From contig NZ_CP011339.1 of the NCBI RefSeq assembly GCF_001264245.1, positions 1,922,001 through 1,986,000 on the forward strand: a stretch of DNA of 64,000 bases, read 5' to 3'. How positions within the stretch are numbered: the stretch's first letter is position 1; every line of letters begins with the position of its first letter. Made by a program: the position numbers and the translations under genes. The notes under the pieces are model-generated. The model made no database searches and was not told the origin of the DNA. It saw only the letters and a list, made by a program, of their open reading frames with translations. Positions 44,207 to 54,455 of this stretch are shown piece after piece. Source of the stretch: Microcystis panniformis FACHB-1757 (GTDB lineage: Bacteria > Cyanobacteriota > Cyanobacteriia > Cyanobacteriales > Microcystaceae).

Positions 44207-45292
44207 TCAAATCAAATCGGGAAAAACTTCGCGCACTGCTGGATGAATTAACCGATGATTGGCGACATTTAACCCCTTAGCGAGGGAAACATCTTGATCC
44301 AAAGCTTTTACTCCATGGTCGGCTAATTTAATAACGTAGGGTAGGGTACTATTATTTAAAGCTTGAGTTGCCGTCCAGGGTACTGCTCCAGGCATATTAG
44401 GCACTCCATAATGTACTACTCCCGACTCCAGGTAAGTCGGTTGACTGTGGGAAGTGGCCCGCAGGGTTTCCACGCAGCCGCCTTGGTCCACTGCCACATC
44501 GACAATTACGGAACCAGGGTTCATTTTGGCGACTAAAGAGCGAGAAACCAGCGTCGGCGCTCGTTTTCCTAAGACTAGCACTGCTCCAATCAATAAATCG
44601 GCCCTAGGAACCACATTTTCTAATTGTGCCGAGCTACTATAAAGCAATTCTACCCGCGAACCGAATAAAGTCTCTAAATAGGCCAAGCGCTCGACGTTAA
44701 TATCTAAAATAGTTACTTTTGCCCCCATACCGATGGCAATTCTGGCCGCTTCCGTACCCACCACACCACCGCCAAGGATAACCACTTGTCCAGGACTCAC
44801 CCCAGGGAACCCCCCCAGTAAAACTCCCCTACCTCCCTGTTGTTTTTCCAGATAGCGGGCCCCAAATTGTACCGAAAGACGACCGGCAATAACACTCATG
44901 GGAGTTAAGAGAGGCAAACGACCATCGGCAAGCTCGACCGTTTCATAAGCGATCGCAGTTGTTCCCGACTCAATTAATGCTTCCGTTAAACAGCGCTCGG
45001 CTGCTAGGTGTAAATAGGTGAAAAGGAGAGCCTCCTTGTTTAAAAAGCCGTATTCTGCCTTAAGCGGCTCTTTTACCTTGACAACTAGCGGTTTATCCCA
45101 AACTTGGGCCGCTTTTTCCACAATTTTGGCCCCGGCTTTTTGGTAATCTTCATCGCTGAATCCGGCACCTAATCCGGCGGCCGTTTCCACAAATACCCTG
45201 TGACCGCGATCATTGAGTACACGCACACTACTGGGACTTAAACCGACGCGAAACTCTTGATCTTTAATCTCTTTGGGAACACCTATTTCCAT
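44207..45292 (-). CDS. ald: Alanine dehydrogenase
   Basis: Ald interconverts L-alanine and pyruvate plus ammonia with NAD. The 361-residue protein has GVPKEIKDQEFRVGL (substrate Arg/Lys), TYLHLA (active His), ILGGGVVGTEAA (NAD-binding loop), the acid ILDIN, and VDVAVDQGG (catalytic Asp). Complete. Confidence 0.96.
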   Translation of the reverse strand: MEIGVPKEIKDQEFRVGLSPSSVRVLNDRGHRVFVETAAGLGAGFSDEDYQKAGAKIVEKAAQVWDKPLVVKVKEPLKAEYGFLNKEALLFTYLHLAAERCLTEALIESGTTAIAYETVELADGRLPLLTPMSVIAGRLSVQFGARYLEKQQGGRGVLLGGFPGVSPGQVVILGGGVVGTEAARIAIGMGAKVTILDINVERLAYLETLFGSRVELLYSSSAQLENVVPRADLLIGAVLVLGKRAPTLVSRSLVAKMNPGSVIVDVAVDQGGCVETLRATSHSQPTYLESGVVHYGVPNMPGAVPWTATQALNNSTLPYVIKLADHGVKALDQDVSLAKGLNVANHRLIHPAVREVFPDLI

Positions 45293-45375
45293 GGTTTGCT
45301 TCTGGGGGACTATTTCTAACTACTTTAGCCTGTTAGTCCTAGTCTGCCAGTTATCAGGCATACTATTGGGGAATT

Positions 45376-45678
45376 TTAGTGACTTTTTTGGTATTCTTCG
45401 AGCAAATCGATTAAATCTATCTGACATTTGCTGGGTAACAAATCCGCTAGGGAAACTTGCAGATGACCACCTCCGAGGGTGACTTTTATCTCCCGCAGGA
45501 TAGACATGACTGCATTCTCACTTAAACTGTCGTTTTCGAGCAAAGGGAAGACTTTTTCGGCAACGACGCTGTGTAAATGTGCTTCCCGGAGATAGAGATG
45601 CCATTTAGCCACGTCAATGTAGATATTGTCCCCGATTTGGGCCGCCAGATTTTCGATGTCCTGAGTTGTGTTAGCCAT
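45376..45678 (-). CDS. DUF3181 family protein
   Basis: A 100-residue cyanobacterial DUF3181 protein (IENLAAQIGDNIYIDVAKWHLYL..AHLH). Function unknown. Overlaps the upstream 2TM gene by 8 bases, indicating one operon. Confidence 0.85.
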   Translation of the reverse strand: MANTTQDIENLAAQIGDNIYIDVAKWHLYLREAHLHSVVAEKVFPLLENDSLSENAVMSILREIKVTLGGGHLQVSLADLLPSKCQIDLIDLLEEYQKSH

Positions 45679-45925
45679 GGGATGTTACCGAGTAGTCAGC
45701 GATCGCCGCTATATAAATCAAATGTCCCACCAATAGGATAGCCCAAATTCCCGTGAACAGATTTAACCAAGTCCAATCGGAAAATTTAATGATATGAAAA
45801 AACCACAACCCTGAATTAATCGCTAAAAAACCCGCTACATGAACGGCGAAATTCATGCGATCATCTAAACGTCGGAAAGCGGGATCGTTTTTGCGATCGG
45901 GTTGACGGGGCCAACGGGGAGGCAT
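45671..45925 (-). CDS. 2TM domain protein
   Basis: An 84-residue protein with a basic N-terminus (PPRWPRQPDRKNDPAFRRLDDRMNF) and two membrane segments (AVHVAGFLAINSGLWFFHII and WLNLFTGIWAILLVGHLIYI), matching the 2TM family. Function unknown. Confidence 0.85.
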   Translation of the reverse strand: MPPRWPRQPDRKNDPAFRRLDDRMNFAVHVAGFLAINSGLWFFHIIKFSDWTWLNLFTGIWAILLVGHLIYIAAIADYSVTSHG

Positions 45926-46033
45926 AAGCAGTGATCAGTTATCAATTATCAGTTATCAGTGTACCGTTTTTTTTAGCTAAGTTAAGTTGCCAGAGTGCCT
46001 ATCCTCACCAAGAAGTTAATTTTGTCCTATTAC

Positions 46034-47902
46034 TTATCTACTGGTGACAATTTCCACTTCGGGTAAGATTTCTAAAGATAAACGGGTTCTGACGGTGCCA
46101 GAAAGACGTTTAAGCAGTTGTGGGCGTAAATCGCGCAGAATATAGATTAATTCATCTCCTGTGCGCCATTCTTCCCTTTCTGTGACTACCTGTAGGGAAT
46201 TATCGCGGCGCAATAGTAGGGGCAGCAGTTCGCCATTTTCGATTAATTTAGTTAATCTGGTTTGTTGTTCGCTCAAATCATCGGCTTTAAAGATAGTTTT
46301 ACCCAATTTAATCTGATTATCGTCTAAATACTGATTCCATTCCTTGACCGAAAAACTAGGCAGAAAAACCTGATTAACCTTATTTTTATCTGGGTTAGGG
46401 GTTCCCGCAAAGGCAGCCAACACCCGGGGAGGATGAAATTCCTCCCCGGCTCTTTGGGCTAAAACCAGATTAACCTCGCTATTATTAGTCAAAACCAGAA
46501 AAGTCCCCATGGATTCGATGCCGGCTTCTTGCAGTATTTTTGTATCAAGTGCGCTACTCTGCAGCACCGTCAAACCCTCTTGTTTTGCTTGCTGACAGGC
46601 CGCAGCATCCGTATCGATTAAAACCACGTTTTCACCTTGTTCTTGGAATAAACAGCCGATTAAGCGACCTAGGGGATTACAACCGACGATTACTGCCCCT
46701 GTTGCCGCAGAAGAAGTGATTTTTAGCCCTTTTGCCACCCACCGCGCCGTTAATCCCTGAATAAAAACGGTCATTAAAATTGTTAAAAAGACTAAAGCTT
46801 TGATCGCTTCACCGCCATTAATACCGGCACGGGTGAGTAAAATGGCAAATAAAGAAGCTACGGAAGCAGAAACGATTCCTCTAGGGGCAACCCAAGCGAT
46901 AAATAACTTATGTCGCCAATTTAGGTCACTTTTTAGGGTACACAGAGCCACACTCAGGGGACGTACCACCAGCATCAAGACTAACACAGTCAGGACGCTG
47001 CCCCAACCCAAAGCGATGACACTGGCGATCGAAAGATCCGCCGCTAGTAAAATAAACAGTACCGACACGCAAAGAGTGGTTAATTGACCCTTAAAACGTC
47101 TTAATAACCGCTCATCGGGAACTGCCGCTGCTTTTAGCACAATTCCCGCCATTACCACCGCCATTAACCCCGATTCACTGCGGCTAAATTGCGATAAACC
47201 AAATAACCCCCAGACTCCCGCTAAAACCACGAGATTCTTTAACTCAAAAGTCAGAAAATTGCAAGTTTTTATAATAAAACTTAACAATCCGCCGCCGACA
47301 ATGCCGATCGCCGCCCCGATACCTAAACGCAGGGTTAAACCAGTGATAATTGCCATGGGGCGGGAATGACTATCAATAATCGTATTTAGCACCACTACGG
47401 CTAAAATTGCGCCCACAGGGTCGATTAATACCCCTTCCCCTTCCAAAAGCGTCGCCACCCGTCGATCTACGGCTACTTGCTTCAGCAAAGGCCCGATCAC
47501 CGTCGGACCAGTTACCACCACTAAGGAAGCGTAAAGAAATGCGATCGGCCAGGGAAATTCCCCCAACCAGTGGGCTGCCATACCGCCACCGATGAGAGTG
47601 ATGGAAGTACCGAGGGTGACAAGGTTGCGTAAACTGCCAGAAACTCGCCCTAATTCCCGTCCGCTTAGGCTTAAACCGCCTTCAAATAGGATAATCGCCA
47701 CAGAGAGGGCAACAAGGACTTCTAAACCAATTCCCAGACTTTGGGGGTGTAAAATTTCCCAACCATCGGACCCTAAAGCAATCCCAAAAATGAGCAGGAA
47801 AACAATACTGGGAACTTTCAGGTATTCGGCGATGACTTGGGCTGTAATCCCCGCCACCACAGTGATGACAATTTGCAGAGTAAGGGCGAAAGATGGATCC
47901 AT
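46034..47902 (-). CDS. NhaP/CPA1-type Na+/H+ antiporter with TrkA-N domain
   Basis: 622 residues: about 12 membrane segments (1-395) with GPTVIGPLL and EGVLIDPVGAILA, which contains the transport Asp of CPA1 antiporters, then a cytoplasmic NAD-binding TrkA-N domain (GAVIVGCNPLGRLIGCLFQEQGENVVLID) and a C-terminal RCK-like part. Likely exchanges Na+ or K+ for H+ under nucleotide control. Confidence 0.9.
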   Translation of the reverse strand: MDPSFALTLQIVITVVAGITAQVIAEYLKVPSIVFLLIFGIALGSDGWEILHPQSLGIGLEVLVALSVAIILFEGGLSLSGRELGRVSGSLRNLVTLGTSITLIGGGMAAHWLGEFPWPIAFLYASLVVVTGPTVIGPLLKQVAVDRRVATLLEGEGVLIDPVGAILAVVVLNTIIDSHSRPMAIITGLTLRLGIGAAIGIVGGGLLSFIIKTCNFLTFELKNLVVLAGVWGLFGLSQFSRSESGLMAVVMAGIVLKAAAVPDERLLRRFKGQLTTLCVSVLFILLAADLSIASVIALGWGSVLTVLVLMLVVRPLSVALCTLKSDLNWRHKLFIAWVAPRGIVSASVASLFAILLTRAGINGGEAIKALVFLTILMTVFIQGLTARWVAKGLKITSSAATGAVIVGCNPLGRLIGCLFQEQGENVVLIDTDAAACQQAKQEGLTVLQSSALDTKILQEAGIESMGTFLVLTNNSEVNLVLAQRAGEEFHPPRVLAAFAGTPNPDKNKVNQVFLPSFSVKEWNQYLDDNQIKLGKTIFKADDLSEQQTRLTKLIENGELLPLLLRRDNSLQVVTEREEWRTGDELIYILRDLRPQLLKRLSGTVRTRLSLEILPEVEIVTSR

Positions 47903-47977
47903 GTTTAGCGATCGGTTATCGGCTATCGGTTATCGAGGCGGGGTTATGGTTGGGGTTTAATCATTCTAATTTTGACT

Positions 47978-48012
47978 CTCCCCCGCTAACCGCTCGCGCG
48001 GTGTAGCGGGAG
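47978..48012 (-). other. IS605-type right-end hairpin (possible end of TnpB guide RNA)
   Basis: CTCCCCCGCTAACCGC and GCGGTGTAGCGGGAG form a strong imperfect stem with loop TCGC, 20 bases beyond the tnpB stop. IS200/IS605 ends carry such hairpins for TnpA recognition, and the TnpB omega/reRNA normally covers the 3' end of tnpB up to this end. Confidence 0.6.
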
Positions 48013-48031
48013 ATTCTCGGTTCATAGGTTT

Positions 48032-49246
48032 TTAACTAGATCGACCTGGTTTAACCCAGTCGATCCCCGTCAAATCGCCTCCGCGAGCGTTTTCTAACAC
48101 GGTCAGTCCGACCGCGTTTTTTCCTCGGTTCTCGATTACCTTCGCTGATGCCGTGTCTCTCGGTTCAATGTGGCCGCAAGAATCACACCGGTGAACTCTT
48201 TCTGATAACGACTTTTTGCCAGTAATCGCGCCACAATTCGGACAATCCTGGGAAGTTCCGTTTTTATCGACCTTAAGATAATATTTCCCCCGTTTCCAAG
48301 CGACAAACGGTAGTATCTCGTTAATAAAACTACCGATGCCCGAATCCAGAGATTGTTTTCTAACGATCCCTCTAGACCAGGAAATGAAGTTAATATCTTC
48401 GACAAAGATATTATCAGCAAGATCACAAAGGTAATGAGCTAACTTAAAGTGCCAATCTCTACGAGTATTAGACACTTTTTCATGTAATCTCGCTATCTTC
48501 TCCTGAAGTTTTAACCAATTGCTAGAGCCTTTAGTTTTCCGTTTCAAGCGTCTTTGTAGCAATTTAAGCTTACTCTGTACTTTCAACAAAAATCGAGGGG
48601 CTTTGATTAAATCTCCCCGTGAAGTAGCAACAAAACTCTCAATCCCCGCGTCAATTCCTAAACAGGTTTTCCCCACTGTCATATCGGGAACTAATTCCGT
48701 AGATTGGAAGGAAACCGAAACGTAAAATCCCGACGCTTTTTGGATAATTCGAGCTTGTTTAGGCTCGAACCCAGACGGGTATTCTCTAGATTGCCTGATT
48801 CTAATTTTTCCCAATTGTGGAAAATTTAAGTATTCGTCACCTAGAAAGCTTTTTGACAGCGCAGGAAAAACAAAACTCCGCATCTTTTTCTTAAATCTAG
48901 GAAAGCCGAAGCCTTTCGATTTCATCTGGTTAAACGCCTTATCTAAAGTTTTTAAGACTTGCTGTAAAACTTGAGCGTTAACCGTCTTTAATATCGGGTA
49001 AACTTTTTTAGCTTCCGTTAGATTTTTAGCTTGAACGAAGTAATTAGGATAGGGTTCATCCGCAGGAATTATGTACTCGGAAACTAGCGAACAGTGATCC
49101 GCAAGACACTTTCGAGAGTTTAACCAATCTTTCCGTTCTGAAAGAGCGTAATTATAAACGCTTTTGCAAACATCAAGAATGTGGATTATCTCCTGTTCCT
49201 GTTGTCTGTTTACCTTTAGTTTGTACTGGTAGGTAAGCGTTATCAC
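48032..49246 (-). CDS. tnpB: IS200/IS605-family TnpB (RNA-guided nuclease)
   Basis: The 404-residue TnpB has the RuvC acids in LGIDAGIESFVATSRG (D), FVEDINFISW (E) and EPRDTASAKVI (D), and the zinc finger CPNC...CDSC. TnpB cuts DNA guided by an RNA made from the element's 3' end and preserves the transposon. All catalytic residues are present. It is divergent from a tnpA remnant, the layout of IS605-like elements. Confidence 0.93.
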   Translation of the reverse strand: MITLTYQYKLKVNRQQEQEIIHILDVCKSVYNYALSERKDWLNSRKCLADHCSLVSEYIIPADEPYPNYFVQAKNLTEAKKVYPILKTVNAQVLQQVLKTLDKAFNQMKSKGFGFPRFKKKMRSFVFPALSKSFLGDEYLNFPQLGKIRIRQSREYPSGFEPKQARIIQKASGFYVSVSFQSTELVPDMTVGKTCLGIDAGIESFVATSRGDLIKAPRFLLKVQSKLKLLQRRLKRKTKGSSNWLKLQEKIARLHEKVSNTRRDWHFKLAHYLCDLADNIFVEDINFISWSRGIVRKQSLDSGIGSFINEILPFVAWKRGKYYLKVDKNGTSQDCPNCGAITGKKSLSERVHRCDSCGHIEPRDTASAKVIENRGKNAVGLTVLENARGGDLTGIDWVKPGRSS

Positions 49247-49411
49247 TGTCTTTCGTGAGCGTGATGTATAGTTAAATTATAACACTTACTGCCTAGGATA
49301 TCAACTATAGCGGTTCTCACACCTGTGTGGCACAGTTTAACCTTTGCTAATTAAGCTTTTCACCATCGATAATGTATCTCTTGCGAACAGGAAACGCTAT
49401 AATTACAATCA

Positions 49412-49714
49412 TGGACCAAACTAATCGCTAACCTTAAAACAGTTAGTAGTCGCTTAATTAGACAAGAATTTCCGTATTTGGCGGCCGAGTATTTCGACAA
49501 CAAACCCTATTTTTGGACGGGAGCTTATTTCGTGGCTAGTTGTGGCGACGTTAAGTAGTCATGCAAAATTAATTACCTGCCCGATCGAGCTAAAACCCTT
49601 ACGGGGCAATGATCGTCATGTGTAAATAATTTTGCCTAGGTACTTACTGTCGAACAACTAAAAAAATACGTCGAGAACCAAAACTCCCCGAAAGTGGAAA
49701 CGCTACCGCGTTAG
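49412..49714 (+). pseudogene. tnpA: TnpA (IS200-type) C-terminal remnant interrupted by a MITE
   Basis: The frame encodes TKLIANLKTVSSRLIRQEFPYLAAEYFDNKPYFWTGAYFVASCGDV, is interrupted by the family-B MITE at 49554-49644, and resumes TVEQLKKYVENQNSPK to a stop at 49714. The catalytic HUH motif and Tyr region upstream are missing. The element can no longer move on its own. Confidence 0.8.
49554..49644 (+). mobile_element. Family-B MITE (91 bp) inside the tnpA remnant
   Basis: AGTAGTCATGCAAAATTAATT ... AATTTTGCCTAGGTACT with TA at 49552-49553 and 49645-49646. Removing it with one TA restores the TnpA frame across GDV-TVEQ. Confidence 0.85.
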
Positions 49715-49906
49715 TTTTATTCTGGTCGCGATTCATCTCGCTCCATTGAGATAGTTTTGATTCCCGCTCTGGCCCGGTCGGGAGGAAATAATACCAATTC
49801 TCCAAAGTCTGACTACAGAAGTTTAATCCCCCTAAATCCCCCTTAAAAAGGGTGACTTAAATTCGATGTGTAGTTTTCATTTAGAGAAATGGTATAAGCA
49901 TATTCC

Positions 49907-49939
49907 AGAAAAAGGGTTTTTTTGAGAAACCCGTTTTCT
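49907..49939. terminator. Palindromic repeat downstream of pta
   Basis: AGAAAAAGGGTTTTTTTG with mirror AGAAACCCGTTTTCT just beyond the pta stop; likely terminator. The stretch 49715-49906 has no recognisable gene. Confidence 0.6.
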
Positions 49940-49949
49940 AACTGATAAC

Positions 49950-52046
49950 TCAAAAAGATTGGGATTGAATGGCTGTGATTACCACCGTATTGATAATATC
50001 GGGAACGGTACAACCGCGACTGAGATCATTGACGGGTTTTTTTAATCCCTGTAGGATTGGACCAATCGCTAAAGCTTTTGTTTCCCGCTGTACGGCTTTA
50101 TAAGTATTATTCCCTGTATTCAGGTCAGGAAAAATAAACACCGTTGCTTGGCCCGCCACCTCTGACCCCGGCATTTTTTGGGCGGCTACTTCCCTATCCA
50201 CGGCCGCATCGTACTGAATCGGCCCTTCTAGCTTCCAATCGGGGCGTTTTTCCCTGGCGATTTTGGTCGCTTGTCGTACTTTTTCCACGTCTTCTCCCTG
50301 GCCCGATTGACCCGAAGAATAGGAAAGCAGGGCGATTCGCGGTTCAATTCCGAATTTTTGGGCGGTTTCGGCGGAAGATAGGGCGATTTCGGCTAATTCC
50401 TCGGCACTGGGGTCGGGATTGACCGCACAATCCCCATAAACCAAGACTCGATCCTCTAGACACATAAAAAAGACCGAGGAGACGATCGCACAATCGGGCT
50501 TAGTTTTGATAATCTGGAGTGCAGGCCGAATCGTGTGTTGAGTGGTATGCACCGCCCCCGATACCATACCATCAGCATCGCCCTGATACACCATTAAAGT
50601 GCCAAAATAGGAGACATCCTGTGCATAATCCCGGGCCATATCGAGATTCATTCCCTTGGCTTTTCTCGCTTCGTAGAGGGTCTGCACATAGCTTTCAAAA
50701 TGGGGACTAGCCACGGGGTCAATAATTTGCAGGCGATCGAGATCGAGAGTGATACCATGTTTTTTAATCACCATTGCAATCTCGTCCGGTTGTCCCAAGA
50801 GGGTTAAATCGACGATATCCTGTTCGATTAAAACTGTGGCTGCCTGGAGGATGCGCGGTTCAGTCCCTTCGGCCAAAACAATGTGACGTTTTTGCGCTTT
50901 GGCCTGTTGTACGAGATTATAGGTGAACATCTTCGGGGTAATCCCCTGGGTCCGCAAAGTGCGAATTTGCGCTTCTAGGCGATCGAGATTGATGTTACTG
51001 TGAAAAAGCTGCAGACTGAGGTTAATTTTATCGTAGTCCGTCGAGGTCAGGGTGGTTCGCACATCGTGGATGTGTTCGGCCGTGGTGTAGGTATCGGTGG
51101 TGACGGAGAGAATCGGTAAGGGATCGGGCAAACCGTCAATTAAACGGGCGATCGAAGGATTGAGGTTATGACCTGCTGTTAAGACTATACCAGCTAATTG
51201 GGGATAATTGGCCGATTGGTGGGCCTGTAACATCCCGATAATCACATCGCCGCGATCCCAAGGGGTGATAATTAAGCTATCTTCTTTTAACCGCTCTAGG
51301 GCATTTTGCATCTGCATGGCCACCACCAGAAAGTTACTAGCTAAACTATCTAATCTTTGCTGTCCGTAGAGAACTTTTGCCTGTAATTGTTGGGCGATTT
51401 CTGCCACTCGCGGGCTGCTAAGTTTGGCATTATGGGGAATCACTCCTAGGGCATATTCTTGGGGGGGAAAAATTTTAGTTAGGGTTTTCCGTAATTCCTC
51501 TATTTTTTCCTCTTCAGCTTGATTGATAATAATCCCAATCACCTTACAACCTTTATCTTGGTAGGTGTCGCAGGAAATCAGGATCGGACTAAGGGCATCT
51601 TCGATACTGCGCTGGTAGGCATTACCTAATATTAAGATGGGATGGCCGAGATTTTTGGCGATTTCTGTATTTAGTTCAAATTCAAAGGCGGAATTTTCTT
51701 GCAGATAATCGGAACCTTCACAGAGGATAAAATCATATTTGTTTTCTAAGTTTTTAAACTTTTTGATAATTTTTCCGATGATTTCATCAAATTTTTGTTG
51801 TACCAATAACTCCTTCACTTCGTCGTAACATAAACCGAAGGCCTCTTCGTAGGTTTGTTCTAATTTAAAATAATTGAGGATTAAGTCAATGTCTTCGTCC
51901 CGATGACCTTGGGAACAGTCGAGAACAATTGGCTGGAAAAAAGCAACTTTATTAGTTTTGCGGAGAATTAAGTCAATAATTCCTAAAGCTACTAACGCTT
52001 TACCGCTTCCCGTTGCCGTCGTGCTGATATATAAAGAGTTAGTCAT
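49950..52046 (-). CDS. pta: Phosphate acetyltransferase
   Basis: Pta converts acetyl-CoA and phosphate to acetyl phosphate. The 698-residue long form has an N-terminal BioD-like P-loop domain (SLYISTTATGSGKALVALGI), a DRTGGG-type middle domain, and a C-terminal PTA domain (RHIVLAEGTEPRILQAA, GMVSGAVHTT, SYSSGQSGQGEDVEKVRQA). Complete. Confidence 0.95.
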   Translation of the reverse strand: MTNSLYISTTATGSGKALVALGIIDLILRKTNKVAFFQPIVLDCSQGHRDEDIDLILNYFKLEQTYEEAFGLCYDEVKELLVQQKFDEIIGKIIKKFKNLENKYDFILCEGSDYLQENSAFEFELNTEIAKNLGHPILILGNAYQRSIEDALSPILISCDTYQDKGCKVIGIIINQAEEEKIEELRKTLTKIFPPQEYALGVIPHNAKLSSPRVAEIAQQLQAKVLYGQQRLDSLASNFLVVAMQMQNALERLKEDSLIITPWDRGDVIIGMLQAHQSANYPQLAGIVLTAGHNLNPSIARLIDGLPDPLPILSVTTDTYTTAEHIHDVRTTLTSTDYDKINLSLQLFHSNINLDRLEAQIRTLRTQGITPKMFTYNLVQQAKAQKRHIVLAEGTEPRILQAATVLIEQDIVDLTLLGQPDEIAMVIKKHGITLDLDRLQIIDPVASPHFESYVQTLYEARKAKGMNLDMARDYAQDVSYFGTLMVYQGDADGMVSGAVHTTQHTIRPALQIIKTKPDCAIVSSVFFMCLEDRVLVYGDCAVNPDPSAEELAEIALSSAETAQKFGIEPRIALLSYSSGQSGQGEDVEKVRQATKIAREKRPDWKLEGPIQYDAAVDREVAAQKMPGSEVAGQATVFIFPDLNTGNNTYKAVQRETKALAIGPILQGLKKPVNDLSRGCTVPDIINTVVITAIQSQSF

Positions 52047-52115
52047 GGGTAGAGAAGAATAATAACGAATAACGAGGGTGGGATTTAATTGGGCTACCTC
52101 AACCTTGAGGTGGTT

Positions 52116-52202
52116 TTGATCCCCCCTTAATCCCCCTTAATCCCCCCTTGATCCCCCCTTGATCCCCCCTTAATCCCCCCTTAATAAGGGGGGCAGCGAT
52201 CA
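52116..52202. repeat. Tandem GATCCCCCCTTAATCCCCC array
   Basis: Six or seven units of CCCCCCTTAAT/CCCCCCTTGAT ending in AATAAGGGGGGCAGCGATC. It is related to the interior of family-A MITEs but without their ends. The rest of 52047-52480 holds no gene. Confidence 0.7.
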
Positions 52203-52480
52203 AGTTGTCTATAAGGGCGTGAATTGTTGGCAAATTTTCAGTAAACTATCTTTATTTGTTGGCTAATCCAGAGATTTTTGTCCCAGAGCGATCGCTGTTT
52301 AAATATCTACTAGAGAGTGATCGACTATACCTTGTAATCTAGCAGTTATTTTGTCCGATTGCTGTTCACTGGTAACATTTTTTCCATCGACTTGATTTAA
52401 TTTCCTCAGATTACAATAAAGACTCCAGAAAATCCTATCACCGGCTTTCCAGCTAGGGCTTGGTTTTTCATAAAGATTTA

Positions 52481-52626
52481 AGTAGGTAGGCGTTAAAAGT
52501 TGTCAGACACCCCCCTTATCAAGGGGGGCAGGGGGGATCCCCCCGCCTATCGGCACCCCCCTTATTAAGGGGGGCAGGGGGGATCGAACCTAAAATCCAT
52601 TTTTAATTTAATTATAACCAGCTACT
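52481..52626 (+). mobile_element. Family-A MITE (146 bp), reference copy
   Basis: AGTAGGTAGGCGTTAAAAG ... ATTATAACCAGCTACT flanked by TA at 52479-52480 and 52627-52628; the interior has two CCCCCCTTAT.AAGGGGGGCAGG blocks. Confidence 0.85.
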
Positions 52627-52658
52627 TAAGCTTATCTCCCTCGGATTGCCATTAAATT

Positions 52659-54455
52659 TTAACTGGAAGCAATTACCCCAGATTGTTGAAACCATTGGCT
52701 AATTCCGGCGGCTAAAACTTGCGCTAATTGTTTTTGTGCCTGAGTATCGGTAATCCATTCAAATTCTTGAGGATTACTCATAAATCCTAACTCTAATAAC
52801 AATGAAGGACTACTATAGGGACGAGTTAAAGCTAAATTATTCCAAAATACTCCATAGGAAGGACGGTTAAGATTTTTGGTTAAATAATCGTGGAGAAAAA
52901 CTGATAAATCCGCTGCTTGGGGATGATACCAAAATATGCCAATTCCTTGAGTATTTAAGGCATCTCCATCATCAGGTAAAGCATTATAGTGAACTGATAT
53001 TGCTAGGGTTGGTTGCAGATTATTAATCATCTCTACTCGTGCCGGTAAAGATAAGTCTATGTCAGTTTCTCTGGTTAAATAAACTGTTGCTCCCAATTTT
53101 TCTAACTCCTGTTTAATTAATTTAGACATAAGCAAATTAATCTCTTTTTCTGTGTAACCCGTCGGACCGACAGCGCCAGTTTCTTTACCTCCGTGTCCGG
53201 GATCTAATAAAATAACTTTGCCCTGTAAATTATCACTTTTTTCCGGGGGATGACGCAGGGTTAAGATTAAATTTGTCCCCTGGTAACGAAGACTATAACC
53301 CCACTGTTGTTTTTGGTTAAGATTAAAAGTGTATTCTATCGTAGTCGGGTTGATTTGTCGCCAATCTAAACGTCTGACCAAGGGATTATCCACTAGAAAA
53401 ATTGTATCGGTTTGGGCAATGGTATTATAAAGGGTCAAAATAAATTTATCATCCTCTTGTGCCACGGCGATCGGTACAGGATGGGAGAGGGGAAAAATAA
53501 TTTCTGTTGCTTGATTGATACTTCGAGAAGAGAGACCGCGAATATTAGCATTATCTAAGACCTCATTAACTATTAAACGGGTTTCTTGCTCTAAAATCCA
53601 ACCACCATAATCTAACCGTAACCAATCCCCTTCTTTCCCAGTGACTCTCGCTTTCGTACCTTGGGGTAAAGGAGTTAAACGGGAATAATCACTACCCGGT
53701 CCCGTGCGCGCTACCCCTTGGGCAGCTATAATTTCAATCACTGGTAAATTTTGATCGCTAATAATATTAATTTCTCCTTGACCTTGTTGACTAATCGATC
53801 GATTATTTAATTGTGCTGTAAAAATAGGTTTTCCTAAGTTAGCCTCTTGCTTAAACTGCTGACAACCTCGATAGTAACCAGTTTTATCCTCGGAATTCGC
53901 TTGATTAAGATTAGTTAAAACTGCGGCATTACTAGGCAGTTTTGTGGTTTGAGTTTGGGGTAAAAGAGGCAGAATTTTATCTCCTAACTGCACAGAAACC
54001 TGAGCTTGGGGAGTGGCAATCGCACTAAAACAAATCCATTCCCCCACTAACCTCGTCCTATGGACAGAAGGACTGAGAGAGTTATCAGCAAAAGCTAATC
54101 CTTGGGGAATAACTGCTTGAGTATCTCGACGAATTATTTGACGATTAATAGTTTGGTTTTGATAGCGAATAGTGAAATTATTTTCGCCAACTTCTAGGGG
54201 AAAACTAGGGGCAAAATATCCTTTAGCACTGCGTTGAATCGGTTGATTATTGAGCAAAACTTGACCCGATGGAGGAGCAGAGCCAATAAAAAAGATTCTA
54301 GCGGCCGTGGTTTGATGATTATCGGGAGGATAAACAATCATTAATGAGGTAGATTTAGCGCTGATACTGTGATAAAAACCGATTAATAGCACTAAACCCC
54401 AACCAATTAAGATATTTTGCCCAAAAGTTCTCACTTTTAACCAGAATGGCCCCAT
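52659..54455 (-). CDS. N-acetylmuramoyl-L-alanine amidase (AmiC-like) with SH3-type domain
   Basis: 598 residues: an N-terminal membrane anchor or signal (NILIGWGLVLLIGFYHSI), a beta-rich region, an SH3b-like segment (ARTGPGSDYSRLTPLPQGTKARVTGKEGDWLRLDYGGWI) and a C-terminal Amidase_3 domain. Zinc ligands are in LLDPGHGGKETGAVG (His), the KEINLL Glu and ISVHYNA (His); the catalytic Glu is in LLELGFMSN. It cleaves peptidoglycan side chains, probably at division. Confidence 0.9.
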   Translation of the reverse strand: MGPFWLKVRTFGQNILIGWGLVLLIGFYHSISAKSTSLMIVYPPDNHQTTAARIFFIGSAPPSGQVLLNNQPIQRSAKGYFAPSFPLEVGENNFTIRYQNQTINRQIIRRDTQAVIPQGLAFADNSLSPSVHRTRLVGEWICFSAIATPQAQVSVQLGDKILPLLPQTQTTKLPSNAAVLTNLNQANSEDKTGYYRGCQQFKQEANLGKPIFTAQLNNRSISQQGQGEINIISDQNLPVIEIIAAQGVARTGPGSDYSRLTPLPQGTKARVTGKEGDWLRLDYGGWILEQETRLIVNEVLDNANIRGLSSRSINQATEIIFPLSHPVPIAVAQEDDKFILTLYNTIAQTDTIFLVDNPLVRRLDWRQINPTTIEYTFNLNQKQQWGYSLRYQGTNLILTLRHPPEKSDNLQGKVILLDPGHGGKETGAVGPTGYTEKEINLLMSKLIKQELEKLGATVYLTRETDIDLSLPARVEMINNLQPTLAISVHYNALPDDGDALNTQGIGIFWYHPQAADLSVFLHDYLTKNLNRPSYGVFWNNLALTRPYSSPSLLLELGFMSNPQEFEWITDTQAQKQLAQVLAAGISQWFQQSGVIASS

